Source: Lichenostomus cassidix (taxonomy: Eukaryota > Chordata > Aves > Passeriformes > Meliphagidae). From it: a stretch of DNA of 64,000 bases. This document shows positions 1 to 14,282 of this stretch, in pieces (position 1 is the stretch's first letter; every line of letters starts with the position of its first letter). The DNA lies in the NCBI GenBank assembly GCA_008360975.2, contig CM039184.1, positions 47,501,797 through 47,565,796 of the forward strand. The letters run 5' to 3'. The position numbers and the translations under genes were made by a program. Under the pieces are notes generated by a model. It saw nothing but the letters and a program-made list of their open reading frames with translations. It made no database searches and was not told the origin of the DNA.

Positions 1-3000
1 GATTCTTTTAAGCTGTGGTTTAAAGATATTAGAGCAAAAGTAGTTCCCTTTTGTATCTGTTCATTATTTATCCCTTTAATCTCAGCCCAGGGTGTCTCTC
101 TTTCCGTGTAACTGCTTGTGAATGAAGGTCCTCAGCTACTGCTGATGCTCACCAGACTTCTCCTTGTCCAGCAGTAATGTTGTTTGGATTGTCTCTGTGT
201 AATTTATTTTTGGTGAAAAAGAGCAGCCTTTTTCCACGGGCAGCTAATTATTCTTGAGACAACATCAAACCACTGCTCCAGAGCTGGAGGCTTTGTCCTT
301 CACTTTTAACCTTACACTGTCCTGAAGATTTTGGGAACTACAGTGATTCTCTTTCTTATACAAACAGAAATTTTTTCTCTTATATTACTGTGCCTTTTTT
401 CTTATGATTCATTTTTGATCAAAGTGACACAAGCTTTCTGAGTAACAGAATAGGGAAGCAGGGAATTGTGCTGCCAGCGGAGAAAGCAGCAGGCGAGTAA
501 ACAGATCTTTCCGTCTTACATCATGGTACACAGATTTAGCCCTCAAGAAGCAAGAGCAGCTTTGGGAAAAGCAATGACAATTTTTCCATCATGATAAAAA
601 GAGAGCTTGAGGATAAGCTTACAGAGCTGAATTCCTTGGGACAGAATCACCTGGGACTGCAGAAAACACTCTCAAACAACCAGCAAGTTCAGCCAGTTTC
701 TTGCGGATTTTTTGCTCTTGTGAATTTTTTATTGTCAGAAAAGACAACAATATGACGAAAGTGTACTGTAACACTGTGTAACAACATGTCCATGGCATCA
801 CTAGTTGTCTCCATGTGACCACAAATTTTGCCCAACATGTGAACAATATAGTCATTAAGGAGTTTTCTAACTATTTTGAATTGCTTCTGGTATCTTGTAA
901 AACCGCGGACAATAAAATGTTTTCAGGAAAGAAGTTCACTAATAATATACAACATTTCCCACATGGACTTCTACCTACTCTGCTGGGTTCTCATTTATAG
1001 CAATATTAGAAAGAACATTTTCCTCTGCTGTCCTCCAGGTGCTGTTTTCATCCAAGTTGTGATATCACTGTTTTCTTGTATATTGTTGGCAATATTTCTA
1101 CTAATCCCTGTGGTTCACTGCCAGCACTACAAACCATGTACTTCGTGCTTCCAGAAATGCCTGTTGTCGTGATGTGAAAGTTCCTAGCACAAACCATACT
1201 AAGGAGTTTTTGACTCTATCTCCACCTACACGTGATTTTGTGCTTTCCAAGTGAGGAAAATCAAACATGAGGCACTCATAAGAAATGGTACATGTTTAAA
1301 AGAGGCATTACACTCCATACTGCCAAAGACAGGTTCTTTCCTATCCTTTGTCCACCCTAATAATTCAGAACAGTGGTAAGAAAGCAAAGGGGAGCACTTC
1401 AGTTCTCTCACACCCTCACTTTGGACCTTTCTGGAAGGTGCTTCAAGAGGTGCTCAAGCTAAAGGCAATCAACAGCTCTGCCAATAAGCCTGGATTTGCC
1501 AAACAAAACTCAAGAGGTGAGAAGAGTAGAGCAGCTTCAGCTTTGAGCTTTTAGAATTTATTAGATGAGGGGTTTATTATTTTTCACTTTTTTCAAGCCT
1601 CTAAACTTATGTGATATATTCCAAATAATCATTTTAATTCTAACATGAAATCTCATCTTTTGGAATCAGTATAGATATGCTCTCCTTTTTCCTGTGAATA
1701 ACCAATCTCTTGTATTGCCCCACTAGTAAAATTCTGTCTATTTGGTTTTTATTATTCTGTAGTTCAAAGTGAGAAAAAGCAGATTTTGCTTGTAATACCT
1801 ACTCAATTCACAATGTTTCAAGGATTTAACAATAGACAAATTATTTATCTTCATTCCCCAAATCTTACTACGCTATCCCCGAGGATGGAAAACCAGCCAA
1901 ATCCCCAATATATTATAAAACATTATTTTTGATTTCCAGGTCTGTAATAAAGGTATGCCAAAGTTGACAAGGTACTTTACAAACTGAGACCAGCATTAGC
2001 TGTTTGGTTTTGGTTTTTTTTGACAGTCAATATTTTATTTCCCTTCCACAGACATCATGAGTTGTTGATGTAATGGCTCCAATGTGTGTCGTATTGCAGA
2101 GGTTGCATAGTTCCCCTGTGTCAAATTTCAGATTGATATTCTGGGTAATGTAATAGACCAGGGCCTACTGTCAGTTCAGGTGCTGTGGCCATGTAGACAA
2201 GAGGTGTGAAAGATTTAAGCAGAAAATATTTTCTTTTGAGAAAAATATATCAGCATTTAAGGACAAGTGATGCTAAGATTATTTGCATAGCTTTGACATC
2301 TGAGCTATGGCATTGGATCGCCAGGAACCCTCACTAAGGGGATTTCTTCCACCACATCATTAAAATTCCGCCAGCTCATCTAACTTGTGATCTCTTGTGA
2401 TATATTACATGCACTTAAATCATGAGCTTAGAGCAGCTGAAATTAGAGTGAGCAACCCCCTAGATTAAGGGAGGTGGAACTGCCATCTACTTTTCATCAG
2501 GAATTTAAAATCCAAAGGAAATCATCATCCTTACAAAACAGGAATGATTTCACTGCCTGTTCTGTCCTGCTTATCACACTTCTCATTTGCAGCAATCTTC
2601 ATCTTATTTATATAATTTATATACTTATATCATTTAGCATTACTAGAAACATGCAATGACAACTCTTGGCTAATCCTTGTTTCTCAAAGATACCTCTGCT
2701 TTCCCTAAAATTAAATAACACTTCTGCCCCTTTGGTTGTAATACCAATTACTTTAGGATTGCTTTAAAAGCCTTTCCACATCACTTATGCCAGGCCACAA
2801 TTTCTACTGCATTCCGTCCTGAAGATGTGTGATCTCTGCATGATTTCTGCGTGCAGGCTGTCATTTTCCAGCAATATTTTTCAGGATTCCATGACCTTTC
2901 CCTATGAAGTAAAAATAGACTGACAAATTACTACCTCCAGATCAAGTAACTTTGAAGACATCTAAGCAACATTTCTGCCCAGTCTCTGTCTTATCTATAG

Positions 3001-6000
3001 CTATTACTGTGTACAATCTCAAACCCTTTCTCTTTTTAAAGAACTCAGTGCTGCCAAAAATCTATCCTAAAACTGCATTTCCAAGTTCAGTTGCTGTAGA
3101 TCTCCTAAAATAATACAAAGTTTGCAGCAGAAGGTACAATGCTAAAATTATAAACTTGCTAGAAACTCAATAAATGCTGCATGCTATAACTTACAGAAAC
3201 TGCATCATAATTTTTTTCCTGTTCCAAGTATCACAGTCTCGCTGACTTTTCTGGTTTGCCTAACAGACTACTTCTAGTTTAGGACTATTCTACACAGCCC
3301 TTTTTCTCCCCAGAAACAAAAAAATATACATAAGTTATATTAAGGAGAAAGGTCATGGATTCTTGTGTAGCTATTATTTCTTTGTACAGGATGGTGATTT
3401 GTTCCAATATCATAGGACAGAAAAAAATACCCAAACAGTAACATAATTTCACAGCAAGAACATTCACAGTTAGTATGAGAATGCAAGTCAACTTCATTGT
3501 TTTTTTTATTACAGGCAACATGAGACCACGGTGTCATCAGAGATGTGACTTTTTTTGTGAAGTTGCACATCAAAGCTACTTAAATGCCATTTTGGGCAAT
3601 GCTCCTAGTTTCAAGGAGCATTTACCATGATCACTGATTCTGGACAGCAATTTCCTTTTGTTATACAGTTCTGATAGATTTAACCAGGTTAATTTTCCCT
3701 TTTATTAAAAAAATGAATTCATTCTAATGGAAAGAAAATAATTCCTCCTCTTTAACACTAGGAGACTGTGATGCTAGTAATGCTTTGCACCAAAAAAACC
3801 TTTTCACTCTTCAAATCATTAGGAATTTAACTGTTACATAATGTAACTTTTATACAGGACACAAAAATTTTTTCTTATTTAATTATCTTAGGTGGATTAC
3901 TGACACAGTAGAAATTAGAAACAAATCAAGGTTGCCTGAAGCAAACTGGTCAAGAAACCAGTGCCTGATTTAACTTTCACCATGTGCTTCAGAGAGATAC
4001 TATTCAGAGTAGCAAGATTGACTTGGAATGTCTGGAAGTTGCCTTCCAGAACAAAAAATATTCCAGCAAACAACAAATTAGACACAATCTCATACTTTCA
4101 TGTAATTCCCTACCTAAGGATTAGTGACTCTGATGTTATCCTGGACCAGCACAGACCAAAAAGTTTGTCATTTCTTTATATTTTCTCTCAAAAAGGGCAA
4201 ACCCAGGTCTCTGTGAAAAACTCAAGGTGCTTTGGTATAAAAGAAAGAAAATGACTGAAGAATATCCGTAATAGAAATAAAACCTAAAAACTTAGCAGAC
4301 ACAGTAAAATGTAGGAAGGAGGCTTCCAGAACTTCAGAGCTGTGAGGTCTGTGTAAGACACTGTCGGGTTGAACCACTGAGAACACACAGGAAGAGAAAG
4401 CATTCAGTTTGTCATTGAGGTGAGATAAACATGGGCAAGAGAAAAGAAAGGTTGTGAAGAGTCTGTCCTTTGTGCAGTGACTGAAAAGCTGTAAAACTAC
4501 CAGATAAATATATGGAAAATGTTTGAAATTGCATGATTTTATTATTATTAAATGACTGATGTGAACATATGCATTTGTGGAGGGACTTTCATTTGTGGTT
4601 ATTTTAAAGATATATGAAAAAAAAGCTGAATACAGAGCTCCAGTTTGTTATGGACAAGCATATTTTTCTCTTTAATTTTACTTTACAGGTTAAATTTCAC
4701 TAATTTAAGAGCTGAATTGGTATAATCTCTTTCATCTGTAAGAATTGGCATTTAAACATTTACCAGGTGAAGTGTTATTGGAGAGCACTAGAGGTGAATA
4801 AGTAGCTGAACATGGGACCTTGTAAGAAGGATTGTCCTACAGTGTCCATGAATGCATATGGTCCAGGATAAATCACTCTAACTGTTCTTGCAGCATATAA
4901 AATAATTACTAGACAAGTTTTAATTAATAAGTATAAACACTGCTACTGATTAAATATATTCTTGTATAGATAAAAATGTTCCTCTTCACACTTCTTTCTG
5001 AAATGATTACAGAGAAAAGGAAACTGAAGACATCCAAGCCCTCATTCTAAACAGAATACTTCCAATTGTAATTTATTTTCTTTTGATTTTCAAATGGGAA
5101 TGGAAGTGTTTGTTTCTTATTTGAAGTTCTTGTATGAGCTGTAGGTCCACACACTTACGAGTAGGACTTTCTAAGCTTAAAATTGATAACATAAAGTAAA
5201 ATGCTAAAAGAAGATATTTCAAAACTGTAACAAAAAATCATGGTAATCATGTTTGGGTTGAGTAACATGGCAGGTAGCTGAGTTTATTTTGTGAAACACA
5301 GAAATCTTATCTAAGATCCATCACATGTTCCTAGTTATGGCACAGATTTTGGCCAATTCAAGGAGGCACATTAGGAGAGGTGCCAGTATGTGCTGCAACA
5401 TCCAAAACTCACTGCCTGTGTCATACCAGGTGGGCTTGCAGAAGGTACAGTTGCATGCAGGGCATGACTCAATATCCACAACCTCTGCTGAAGTGCTGCC
5501 GTCTCTCACCAAGCCTCACACAGGATGAAAAATGCTAATGGAGAATGTGAACTGGTCTGCTCCACTGAAATCTGGAGCAACTCATAAGTATTATGCCAGG
5601 AAAGGGTTCTTCCAAACACTGCTCTGGGCCCACTTCTGATAATTTTGCAATAACAATGAGAATGGCACATGGCACTGTGAGAGTAGCAAAACAAATTGCT
5701 GAGTACAATGAGACAAACATTCAAGTTATTTTCTTCTGAAACAAAGGAATAAAAATGGGGTTTTACTATTCTAAGTTTTGGGTTTAGCTATGTGGGGATT
5801 TAGGCAATAGCTGGTGTCACTTGTGGAAAACATAATGCTTCCATTTTTTCCAAATTTTCCTTCCAATGAAAGCAAACATTATGAACAGATTGCACATATA
5901 ACAAGTTCTAGAACAAAAGTGCATGAGAGTAGGAAGCTAAAATGTAGGTAGTTAATAAATCTTTATTTGGTTGATTTCATTTAATAGCAAAATGCATAAA

Positions 6001-8960
6001 CTATTTCGTCCCTGAAGGGTGGTAGATTTTTTTTCTCCCAACTAGATTAAGTGTCCAGCTAACGCATGTGTCATCATTAAGTTCTTTCTCCTGCAATTAA
6101 GATAATAGTTTTCCTTCATGGACAAGATACATTTTCTAAGATTTGGTCAATAGAAAAAGCACTGAAAAATTTTTATAGTTCTGGGTGAAATGACAAAATA
6201 TTGGCAGTCAGATTCAATTACAACTTACAGGCGAAAAAAGCTACCACAAGCACAATGCTCAAAATTGAAAAATTTTCAAAACAAATGAAAAGACAACCTC
6301 TATTATTAGGCAATGTAAATCCTTGCTTCTGCAGACACAGTCTGATCCTTTTGAATTATCACATAAAAGCACTCAGAATATAATCTATGCTGAAGATACT
6401 AATAGTAATTTAATGTCATAGAATCAAATACTGATAAAGATTTAAAAAGTTACCAAACTTGCTACTAGCATGTCAGTATTGACATCTATTCCTAATGAGC
6501 AGTGATGACATGGAGAATTTGCTGTTTCTTGTTAGGAGGTAATTTACAACAGAAAGTTCAAATTTTTAATGTACTTTGCAACACATTTGATTTTTATACA
6601 CAATCAGATTTTAAAAGTTAAAGCAGATGTTATATCTATGCTTCATATTTTAATTATTTCTAGGTATCTAATAACATCAATGGAAGAAGGAAAGAAAGAA
6701 AGTTAGAGACAGTTTTTCTGGTATAAAGTTTCTGGAATAACTTTATACTTAAAAAGATAAATACTTCAAAGAAAAATTTTTAGGCATAGAAGACTTAGTG
6801 TATTCCAATTACTGCCTGATAGCACCTACATTAATCTGGGCATCAGTAAAAATTGGTTTTACCTGGAGATTCAGATTCTGTGCCTCTGAGGCAAGCTAGG
6901 ATGTTAAAACAGGGATGTTTCATCTGATTTACCATTCAGAATTGTTGTGCTGATCTTCTCTGTTTATGAAATACTTTCAGATTCACAGCCAAGTATTCCT
7001 TTATCAGTTTGTAATTATTACTGTCATTATCAACATGAAATGCCATATTAGGAAAAAAGTGCTTTGGGGATTTAGTATAACTGTTGAAAACAACAAAGCT
7101 CACTCTGAAGTTAAGCTGAAAAGATATTGTCTGCTTTGGCTTATGCCGTTTCTCTGTTGATGTGTTGGATGAAGATAGTTAGTTGCAGTAGGTTAATAGC
7201 CCCCCTTGAGGTGGCTGTCAGGAATGTGAAGGACAAAGGTGACACCAGCTGAGGATTTAGGAGAGAAGGGTGGGAAAAACTACCTCTATTAATCAGGGTG
7301 GATAAACTGTTTGAAGGAGAGAGGATGCAACGAGTGATCTGGGATCAAATTCTAAAATCAAGTTATGATATAGCAAGGTATTGTGGACCATAATTCACAG
7401 TACAGCAAAGACAAATGGTAGAAAATGTCCAACAGAGGACAATAGGATTTGTGAGTAGCCCCTGAGGCTATAAATCACACTGTAAACAGATATACCAAGT
7501 TGGCTGAAGGTAAGCATGAAGTGTGGCATGACAAATTTGGCACTATTGAGCATAAGATGCTCTGCAAGAAGTATAGGCTGCAATAGGAAAGATTTATTGC
7601 CATCATAGACCTGATAAAGGAGTGGAGAATAAATGCAGAAAAATATTACAGGTTTTTTCAAACCGTATTGCTCATGAAGTATATCCTAGACAATTAGATT
7701 TTGTGGCTATAAAAAGAGGAGAGGCTTTATTGTTAACTCTTCTTTGATACAGGATGTGTACATTTGGTTGAGAACATGAGAAAAGACTGGCAAATTTAGG
7801 ATCATTGTGTTCTAAACTGATAAAAGAACATGGGGTGCAGAAAAAGGCAGCACAGCACCAGCTGTCTCAGAGCACTGTGGGCATTGTTGAGGATATCACA
7901 GAGTACAACATGGAATAGCAAGGAGCCCTGCTGGGAAACTGCATCCTGCAGAAAACACGTTAATGGATCTCTCTAAACCACTGAGGAAGAGCATTACAGA
8001 CTAAACTTTCTGATGAGTTTGTCTGCTAATCTTGCTCTGGTTATTCTGGCTTTTCCTGAGAGAAACCTAAATGATGGAGGGAATAATAAGGGTAATAATA
8101 TTCTGCTTATGTTTAAAAGTAAAGTTCTGATGCTTGACAGTGTTCTAGTAAATCTTACTTTGTGATTATGTTGGAAAGCAAAACTTATAAGCATCAGCTA
8201 TTACCATCAAGCTGTAATGAGAGGCAGCATGATTTTCTTATAATGCTAAAAGCAATGATTGCAATATCTCAAACGTAAGAGTAATGATGATGACTGTTTA
8301 TTATATTTGTGCTTATACTTAACAAAAAAAATGACAAGTTTTTACTGAATCCTTTAATTTTGCAGGCTGAAGTATTGATCTTGTGTTTTGTCTGTCTGAT
8401 TAGATCCCTGAGGCAATGCAAAGCATTCATTGCCTGTGCAGGTTTCTTGATGCATAAGGATTAAATACATCATCCCACAGGTTTGGAGGATTTCTGCTGG
8501 AGTGCAATATCTCTGTCCTACTGTATGCTATTACCACATGTCATATGATAGGGAAATTTAATGTGCAAATGAAATTTGAGGGCAAGACAGTGTTCTAGAT
8601 GTTCTTCAAAAACTCAGATGTTGGCTCAAACCAGGGACAGAGTCCCAAACAAATAATATAATGTTGGTACTGGGAGTTAGCTCAGAGAGGATTCATATTT
8701 AGATGATGTTATGTAGATTTGTCATCCTCATTCATTTATAATTTACCTGACTTGAAATCAGAGGGAATTTTTCCCATATTTGACAGACAAGAATGCATCC
8801 ACCAGATTAAATATTTATAAAGTAAAATAGCCATTTCTAAGTGATAAGCTGATGAGTGTTCACATTTAAATGATGACATTTGATGAATTTTTATTGATCA
8901 TTATTTGCCTACTTTGAACAGATCACAATCAATAATAAATATAGTAACCTCTACTATTTT

Positions 8961-8998
8961 CTGACTGGTCATGTAACTTCTGACTGGTCATATAACTA
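8961..8998. repeat. 19-bp tandem duplication
   Basis: Two adjacent copies of a unit beginning CTGACTGGTCAT and ending near TAACT lie at 8961-8979 and 8980-8998. They differ at two positions. It looks like a local slippage product with no evident function. Confidence 0.85.
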
Positions 8999-11331
8999 TT
9001 GCTTGTTATGTGTTATCACAACAAGCTTTTTCTCCAAATGAAAATATAATTTTGTCAGCAGGCAAAGGGCATTACCCTGCAGCATATTCGTTTATATATA
9101 TTTCAAAATTTCAGGTCACTAAAAGATAATTATGTTTGTTGAACTTAATTTCTGATTGTTGGGAGAGAGGGGAATATTTTGAATAAACCTTTGTTTTCAA
9201 TACGATGATTTTTCCACCAGTGGCAAAAATATGACGCCTCTAAGAGACATGAGCAGTATATTTCTTATTGCAGTGTGGCTTTTCTTGAGTGAAAAGCTTA
9301 TTAGTTTCCATAAATCTTTTAACTCATTTGAAACCAATTTTTCAAAATAGAGATGATAAGCTGAAGAAGCTTAAACTGAAAGTGCTTTTTCACAGTCATT
9401 TTCTTCTAAAGCAATTATTTTCTGATTCACTATCCCTAAGCAAATTAATTCTAGAAGAAAGAAAAATTGAATTAAACATAATGATTTAATTCTAATAATT
9501 TTTACTTTTCAAGTTTTGGATTACAATGTCCTTTACTATCATCTCTAAATTATTTAAAGTAAGCTAAGCAATCTTAATTCTTCTCCTTACTAAATTATTT
9601 ACGGCATAAATGTTTCCTGTTGAATGCTTTTGTGGTCAAGTAATGTATCTCAGGCTAAGATAACAAAATTCATTTTAATGCAATTATACAATAGCATTAG
9701 CTGGGAAAAAATACCTGAAGTGTCTTCCATTATGTATTTATTCATGAAAATCATGAAACTCAACTCAGTAATTTTCATTTCTTATTTTCATTAATAAAAC
9801 CCCAAAATTCTCAAGAATTTCCTGTTACTTTTTTCACAGGACACTGAAGTCAAAAGTAGCAAGTTTTCCTACAATGCATGTTTACTTACAGCTGAATTAA
9901 CTTCTCTTGTCTCAAGACCTATCAGATCATTTTCATTCATTATTATGGGTTCACAGATATAGGAGAAATAAATCACAGAGTGAGTGAGCAACTTGGAGGG
10001 CTTCAAGACACACCACATTCTTACTTTTAAAGAGGAATGTATACTATACACAATATAGCATTAATTACATAATTCTGTATTTCACATCATTTCGCTCGTA
10101 AAGTGAAGATTAGCTAGACCTAGTTGATTAGGAATTTAAATCAGTAGGATGATTCTCATTGATCAGAGAGGACCATGTTCAAGGTCAGAAAACTTCAGAA
10201 TTATGGAGGTCAGTACAATCTATGTCTGAAGCAGCTTTTAGCTTGAAATAAAAGGCCAAGCTTCTCTTTGCAGCACTGCCTGCGGAAACTCTCACCATTC
10301 TGAATTAATATAAAATATTTTATTACAGTAGGCTGTTGACACATAAGACAGTCTATCTGGTTTAGGTATCTTTGGAAAGAATATATCAAGGAAACAAAGA
10401 GTTTGAATGGAAATCAACTCCCAGATGCACTATTTCTTATTGAAAATGCCCAGATTTTTTCCCACAGAAAATTAATGCCCATTGGTGTGTTTAAAGAGCA
10501 AACTACTCCCCAACAGAACAAACCCAAATATGTTGACTAAATAACGCAATATTAAACAAAATTCATAATTTCTAGTATTTTAGTGCAAGTGAGAAGCACA
10601 TTACACTGAAATGACCCATTACAAAGAAGAAAGAAAGTGAGGAGAATGAACACCCTGCTTTATGTGGTACTCACTATTTCGAGTAAGAAATTTTCTTACC
10701 CTCTACTCCTGGGACAGCAAAATTCCCTATGGAGTTAAAGAATAGTCTTATGCTCAGACATGTAGTCCACTGGAAAGAGTGCTGCAAGCTACTTGACTGA
10801 GAAGTCCAAACCATTCTCTTTCTTAGGCTCAAAAAGGCTTTTGCAATGGAACAGCCTAAAGATTACCTTGGTCTCATACTAGCTCTCATATATCCCAATA
10901 TTCTGAGCTGTCAGGCAGAGAACATTTACTTGGATCCTTACTTCAGCCTTGTCATGAGAGCCAGAAACAAGAGAAGCAGAGCTTGATGCATTTAGAAATA
11001 GAAAATTTCCTGTACAAAGATGCAGTTGAATGAGCCTTATTTGTTACACCAGAGGAGATGGCTGCTAACTCCTAGGAAGATGCACTAATGGTGTAAATCA
11101 GAACAGAGCTACATACCTCATTTTATTTTAGACTCACTTAAACACTATATTGCTGGCTGCTTGATACATCTCTTAAACTAGGACCCATAATATCCCTCAG
11201 CTGCCTCCTGGGCTTGCCTTAGTAATGTTGTCATTCTGTCACACTTAGTGTTTCTAGGGTGACAGGGGAGAGCTGAGAAGTCAGACCCAAAACCCTAGCA
11301 AAGCTTGTAAACAATACATTAAAAATATCTC

Positions 11332-11333
<2 letters not shown>

Positions 11334-11366
<33 letters not shown>
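11334..11366 (+). repeat. Poly(A) run of 33
   Basis: This is an uninterrupted run of 33 A. A retrocopied mRNA would leave such a tail, but the sequence before it shows no reading frame I recognise, and I saw no flanking target-site duplication. I therefore treat it as a simple mononucleotide repeat. Confidence 0.9.
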
Positions 11367-11370
<4 letters not shown>

Positions 11371-14003
11371 GTCGTTCAGGCTGCTATAAGAAAAATATAG
11401 CTGGTGAGAAAAAGCTAGTCATTCAGTTGATGAGAGAGGAGAAAACATCTTTTTCTAGTACATTGACAAATATGCAGTGCCTGAAGAATGCTGTATTTGT
11501 CAGAATTAGGTGTCCTGTGTTTTATTCTTTTATATTCTAGTCTCCCATAAAAATCCTCCAGGAAAAAAAAATATTTCGAAAATCTTGACATTTTGCTTTC
11601 ATCATTTCTCCTTCTAAACAGAAAACTAAGGAAGTTTTGCCTTATCTTTGCTCATTGGCATTAAGTGACTCTGAAGGGTTAGAGGCTTGACTAGGACAGT
11701 CTCTCTAGGTTTCTTTCATGGCCCCTGGAGATAAATCCGGAAAGAAACAGGATTTAGTGCATTTGTCTCATTCTGAAGAGAAGTAATTTTCTGATTGCCT
11801 GATTGGCAAGAAATCCAGCTTCAAACCATTCTTCCAGGTCAATGAATAAACTTTGTTTTCAGTGAAACTGAAAATGTTTAATATACAACAAACTTGTCTG
11901 TTTGACAAGTCATAGTAATTTGGTCATGCGGTGCTTCAGTGGGTGAGTGGTGATATGGACCATCTCATCAAGCAATATGACTTCTCAAGGGTGAAGACTG
12001 TGTAATTACAGTACCACAAACACACTGGCATTTTCTTCACTAGTAATTTCACTCAAGGACAAATTTGATTATGCCATCTTGAGATCAGTATTCACTACTG
12101 GGAATGTTCTCACTTGCTAGATCCACAGCAAGTTGAAAACTAAAAGACTCTGTTTTCATGCATCAGAAATGATGATGTTCTAATTATCAGTATTCTGCTT
12201 TATGTTGCCTTTCATTCCATATCACACCAGCCTGGACTGCAATATTAGCCAGAAATAGAAAGTACAAGACTATTACATAAAAGAGGGGTAATGTATTTTC
12301 TTTCTTTTCTTCTTACCCATGCAGTAAAAAAGTAACCACATTTGTAATTCAGAGTTTTATAGCTTGGGTGCTGCTAAGCATTATGGACAGCCTCTGTATA
12401 AAATTTAATCTCTCTCATGTTATGCCGAAGATCCAGACACTTCCTCTGAGCCTTGATGTAGAAGCTGTAGGAGCAGTGGGATCTAACAAGCACTTTCAAG
12501 CCTGCACATTCAATGTGTCATAGAATATGCATAAGTCCCTTAGATTCAAATCTTCAAAAAGATAAGTAAGCTCAACTTGTCCAACTCTTCAGCACCAGCT
12601 ATCACCTCTAGACACAGTAAGTGGAAGAAATGGGGAGGAAAGGCGGCTGATGATGCAGGTGAGGAAAATAAGGCATCAGAAAAACAAATTCATTTAAACA
12701 GGGCTCTTTTTGCAAACCGTGTTTTGCGGAGCTGTGGCTACTCTGGTTTATACCACAGCTGTGCTGTGCGCAAAACACTGAAAGAATACCTGAGTTTTCC
12801 ATCACAGAGAAATTAAGAATGGTTATATGGGAAAGCAGGAAGGAAAATGTGGTACCCAACCAGAGTAAGCAACATCTGGTAAAGCCAGCTACACTTACCT
12901 AAACCACAGTCAGCAGAGCTTTACAAAGAATGAGGCAAGAAGCATAAAGTAACACGGTTTAACACTTGCTAAAGCAGTTTGCCAGGGAAGCCTTTTCTAG
13001 CCAACACCAATTTCAACAAGGTGCTTTCTACTACCTTTCTACTACTTGTGTCAGTATAGGCTGGCAGCAGGAATGCGAGGCAGATGTGCAACATCAAAAT
13101 GAGCAGATGGTGGCAGCTTGCTAAAGTTACCCTGTTAAAAAGTATTCTGTGGAAGTGTGTGAATGATAATGCATTTCCAAACTGGAATACATTCAGTGTG
13201 GAGAGCCCACAGTCCATTGAGACTAGTCACACATGAATTCTCTTGTGTTTGTGTTGGGGAAACCCACCAAAAATGGCAAAGGTAAATACAGTACTGGAGT
13301 TGCCTGGGCCTTCCTGGAGCGCAGATGCCCTGAAACTCTCATGCCAGGCTAGTGATCAAAGCACAACAATTACTAAGATGAAAAAGCTGAAATCTCATCC
13401 TCAATTACTTTATATGCAATTTATAAAGCTGTCAGGTGTTCCCACTGAATCAATAAAAGATCTACTGTTATATATAGAACCATAAAGCTCTGAGATACTA
13501 CAATGGTTATCAATACCTACTATGTCAAATGTTTATGTAACTTTGTCTAACAACATTAATTATGTAACAAACAGAAAGCAGTACTGGAAGAGTAAGATGA
13601 TTAATGGGACTTTGAAGAAATGTTTCTGTTCTTCTGTTGCCACATAGAATTCATGACAGAATTCAGTGACTTTTTTCAAGGCAGTGCTAAGTGGAATGGT
13701 TTGGGCTAGTCCACATAACTAAATCTTTATTCCCACTGCTTTTGAAAGCAGAACTACGCAATAATCTGAAGGTTAAGTTTCATTTTGCTGCAATTTTGAG
13801 TGCATTACTCAAAAACACGTGCTATTGCTGATGATCCCATATGGAAAGAGGAGGAAATCACTTAATGTGATAAGTTTTCCAGACTACAAATGTCTCTATA
13901 AGGATATAGAGAAAGATATATTCTGGAGTTCATTATATGGTCTACAACCAAAGATTAAAAAGCTCAAATGATCAAACCAGCAGAAGTATACTACAAATGG
14001 ATT

Positions 14004-14009
14004 TTTATT
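14004..14009 (-). terminator. GRXCR1: Candidate GRXCR1 polyadenylation signal AATAAA
   Basis: On the minus strand the hexamer AATAAA lies about 94 bases downstream of the GRXCR1 stop codon. It is the first canonical signal after the stop and would give a 3' UTR of little over 100 bases. More distal signals exist (for example TTTATT on the plus strand near 13726), so the true end is uncertain. Confidence 0.4.
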
Positions 14010-14102
14010 GACTGAATTGGATAAAGAGATTAATTTTAAAAAATCATATTACAAACTGGTGCAATACCACAAAATTAGTTCGAACACGTGGAGATGCCAT
14101 TT

Positions 14103-14282
14103 TTAGCCTGCACAGGTCCTGCAGCGCTGTAGCCCATTCTCATTGCAAGCTGTGCACTTGAGGGCTTTGAAGGAGTCCGTAAAGCAGTTCCGGAACACAG
14201 ACATCTTGCTCCCATGGCACGCTGAGCACGGCAGGAAACCAAAGCCCCCACAAGAGAGGCACTCCTGAGGATGCTGGACTCT
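14103..14282 (-). CDS. GRXCR1: GRXCR1 exon 4: cysteine-rich tail and stop
   Basis: This exon encodes residues 235-293 and the TAA stop at 14103-14105. It begins RVQHPQEC after a pyrimidine-rich tract ending GAGCAG. The cysteine pairs are C242/C245, C253/C256, C277/C280 and C288/C291, with an extra C267. Glycine-rich linkers such as CGGFGF and CNENG resemble the DnaJ cysteine-rich zinc-binding module, so zinc binding is likely though not shown. The tail ends CRTCAG, as expected for the family. Confidence 0.96.
   Translation of the reverse strand, partial: RVQHPQECLSCGGFGFLPCSACHGSKMSVFRNCFTDSFKALKCTACNENGLQRCRTCAG

Larger units (their letters stand above)
1..14000. other. Intergenic 3' flank of GRXCR1, no gene seen
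   Basis: This is AT-rich sequence with many short chance frames, none longer than about 110 codons, and none with recognisable protein similarity, splice-site context or codon bias. It contains a pure A run at 11334-11366, a 19-bp tandem duplication at 8961-8998 and scattered short A/T runs. I recognise no CR1, LTR or RNA gene here. Old, heavily diverged repeats could be present and would not be visible without a repeat library. Confidence 0.6.

Noticed and set aside
5320..5730. GC-richer patch with overlapping short frames in the 3' flank
   Set aside because: It resembles an old repeat or a random patch. I could not match it to any family or find repeat ends.
11334..11366. Poly(A) run as the tail of a processed pseudogene
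   Set aside because: No degraded coding frame, no AATAAA at the expected distance with gene-like sequence before it, and no flanking duplication were found.
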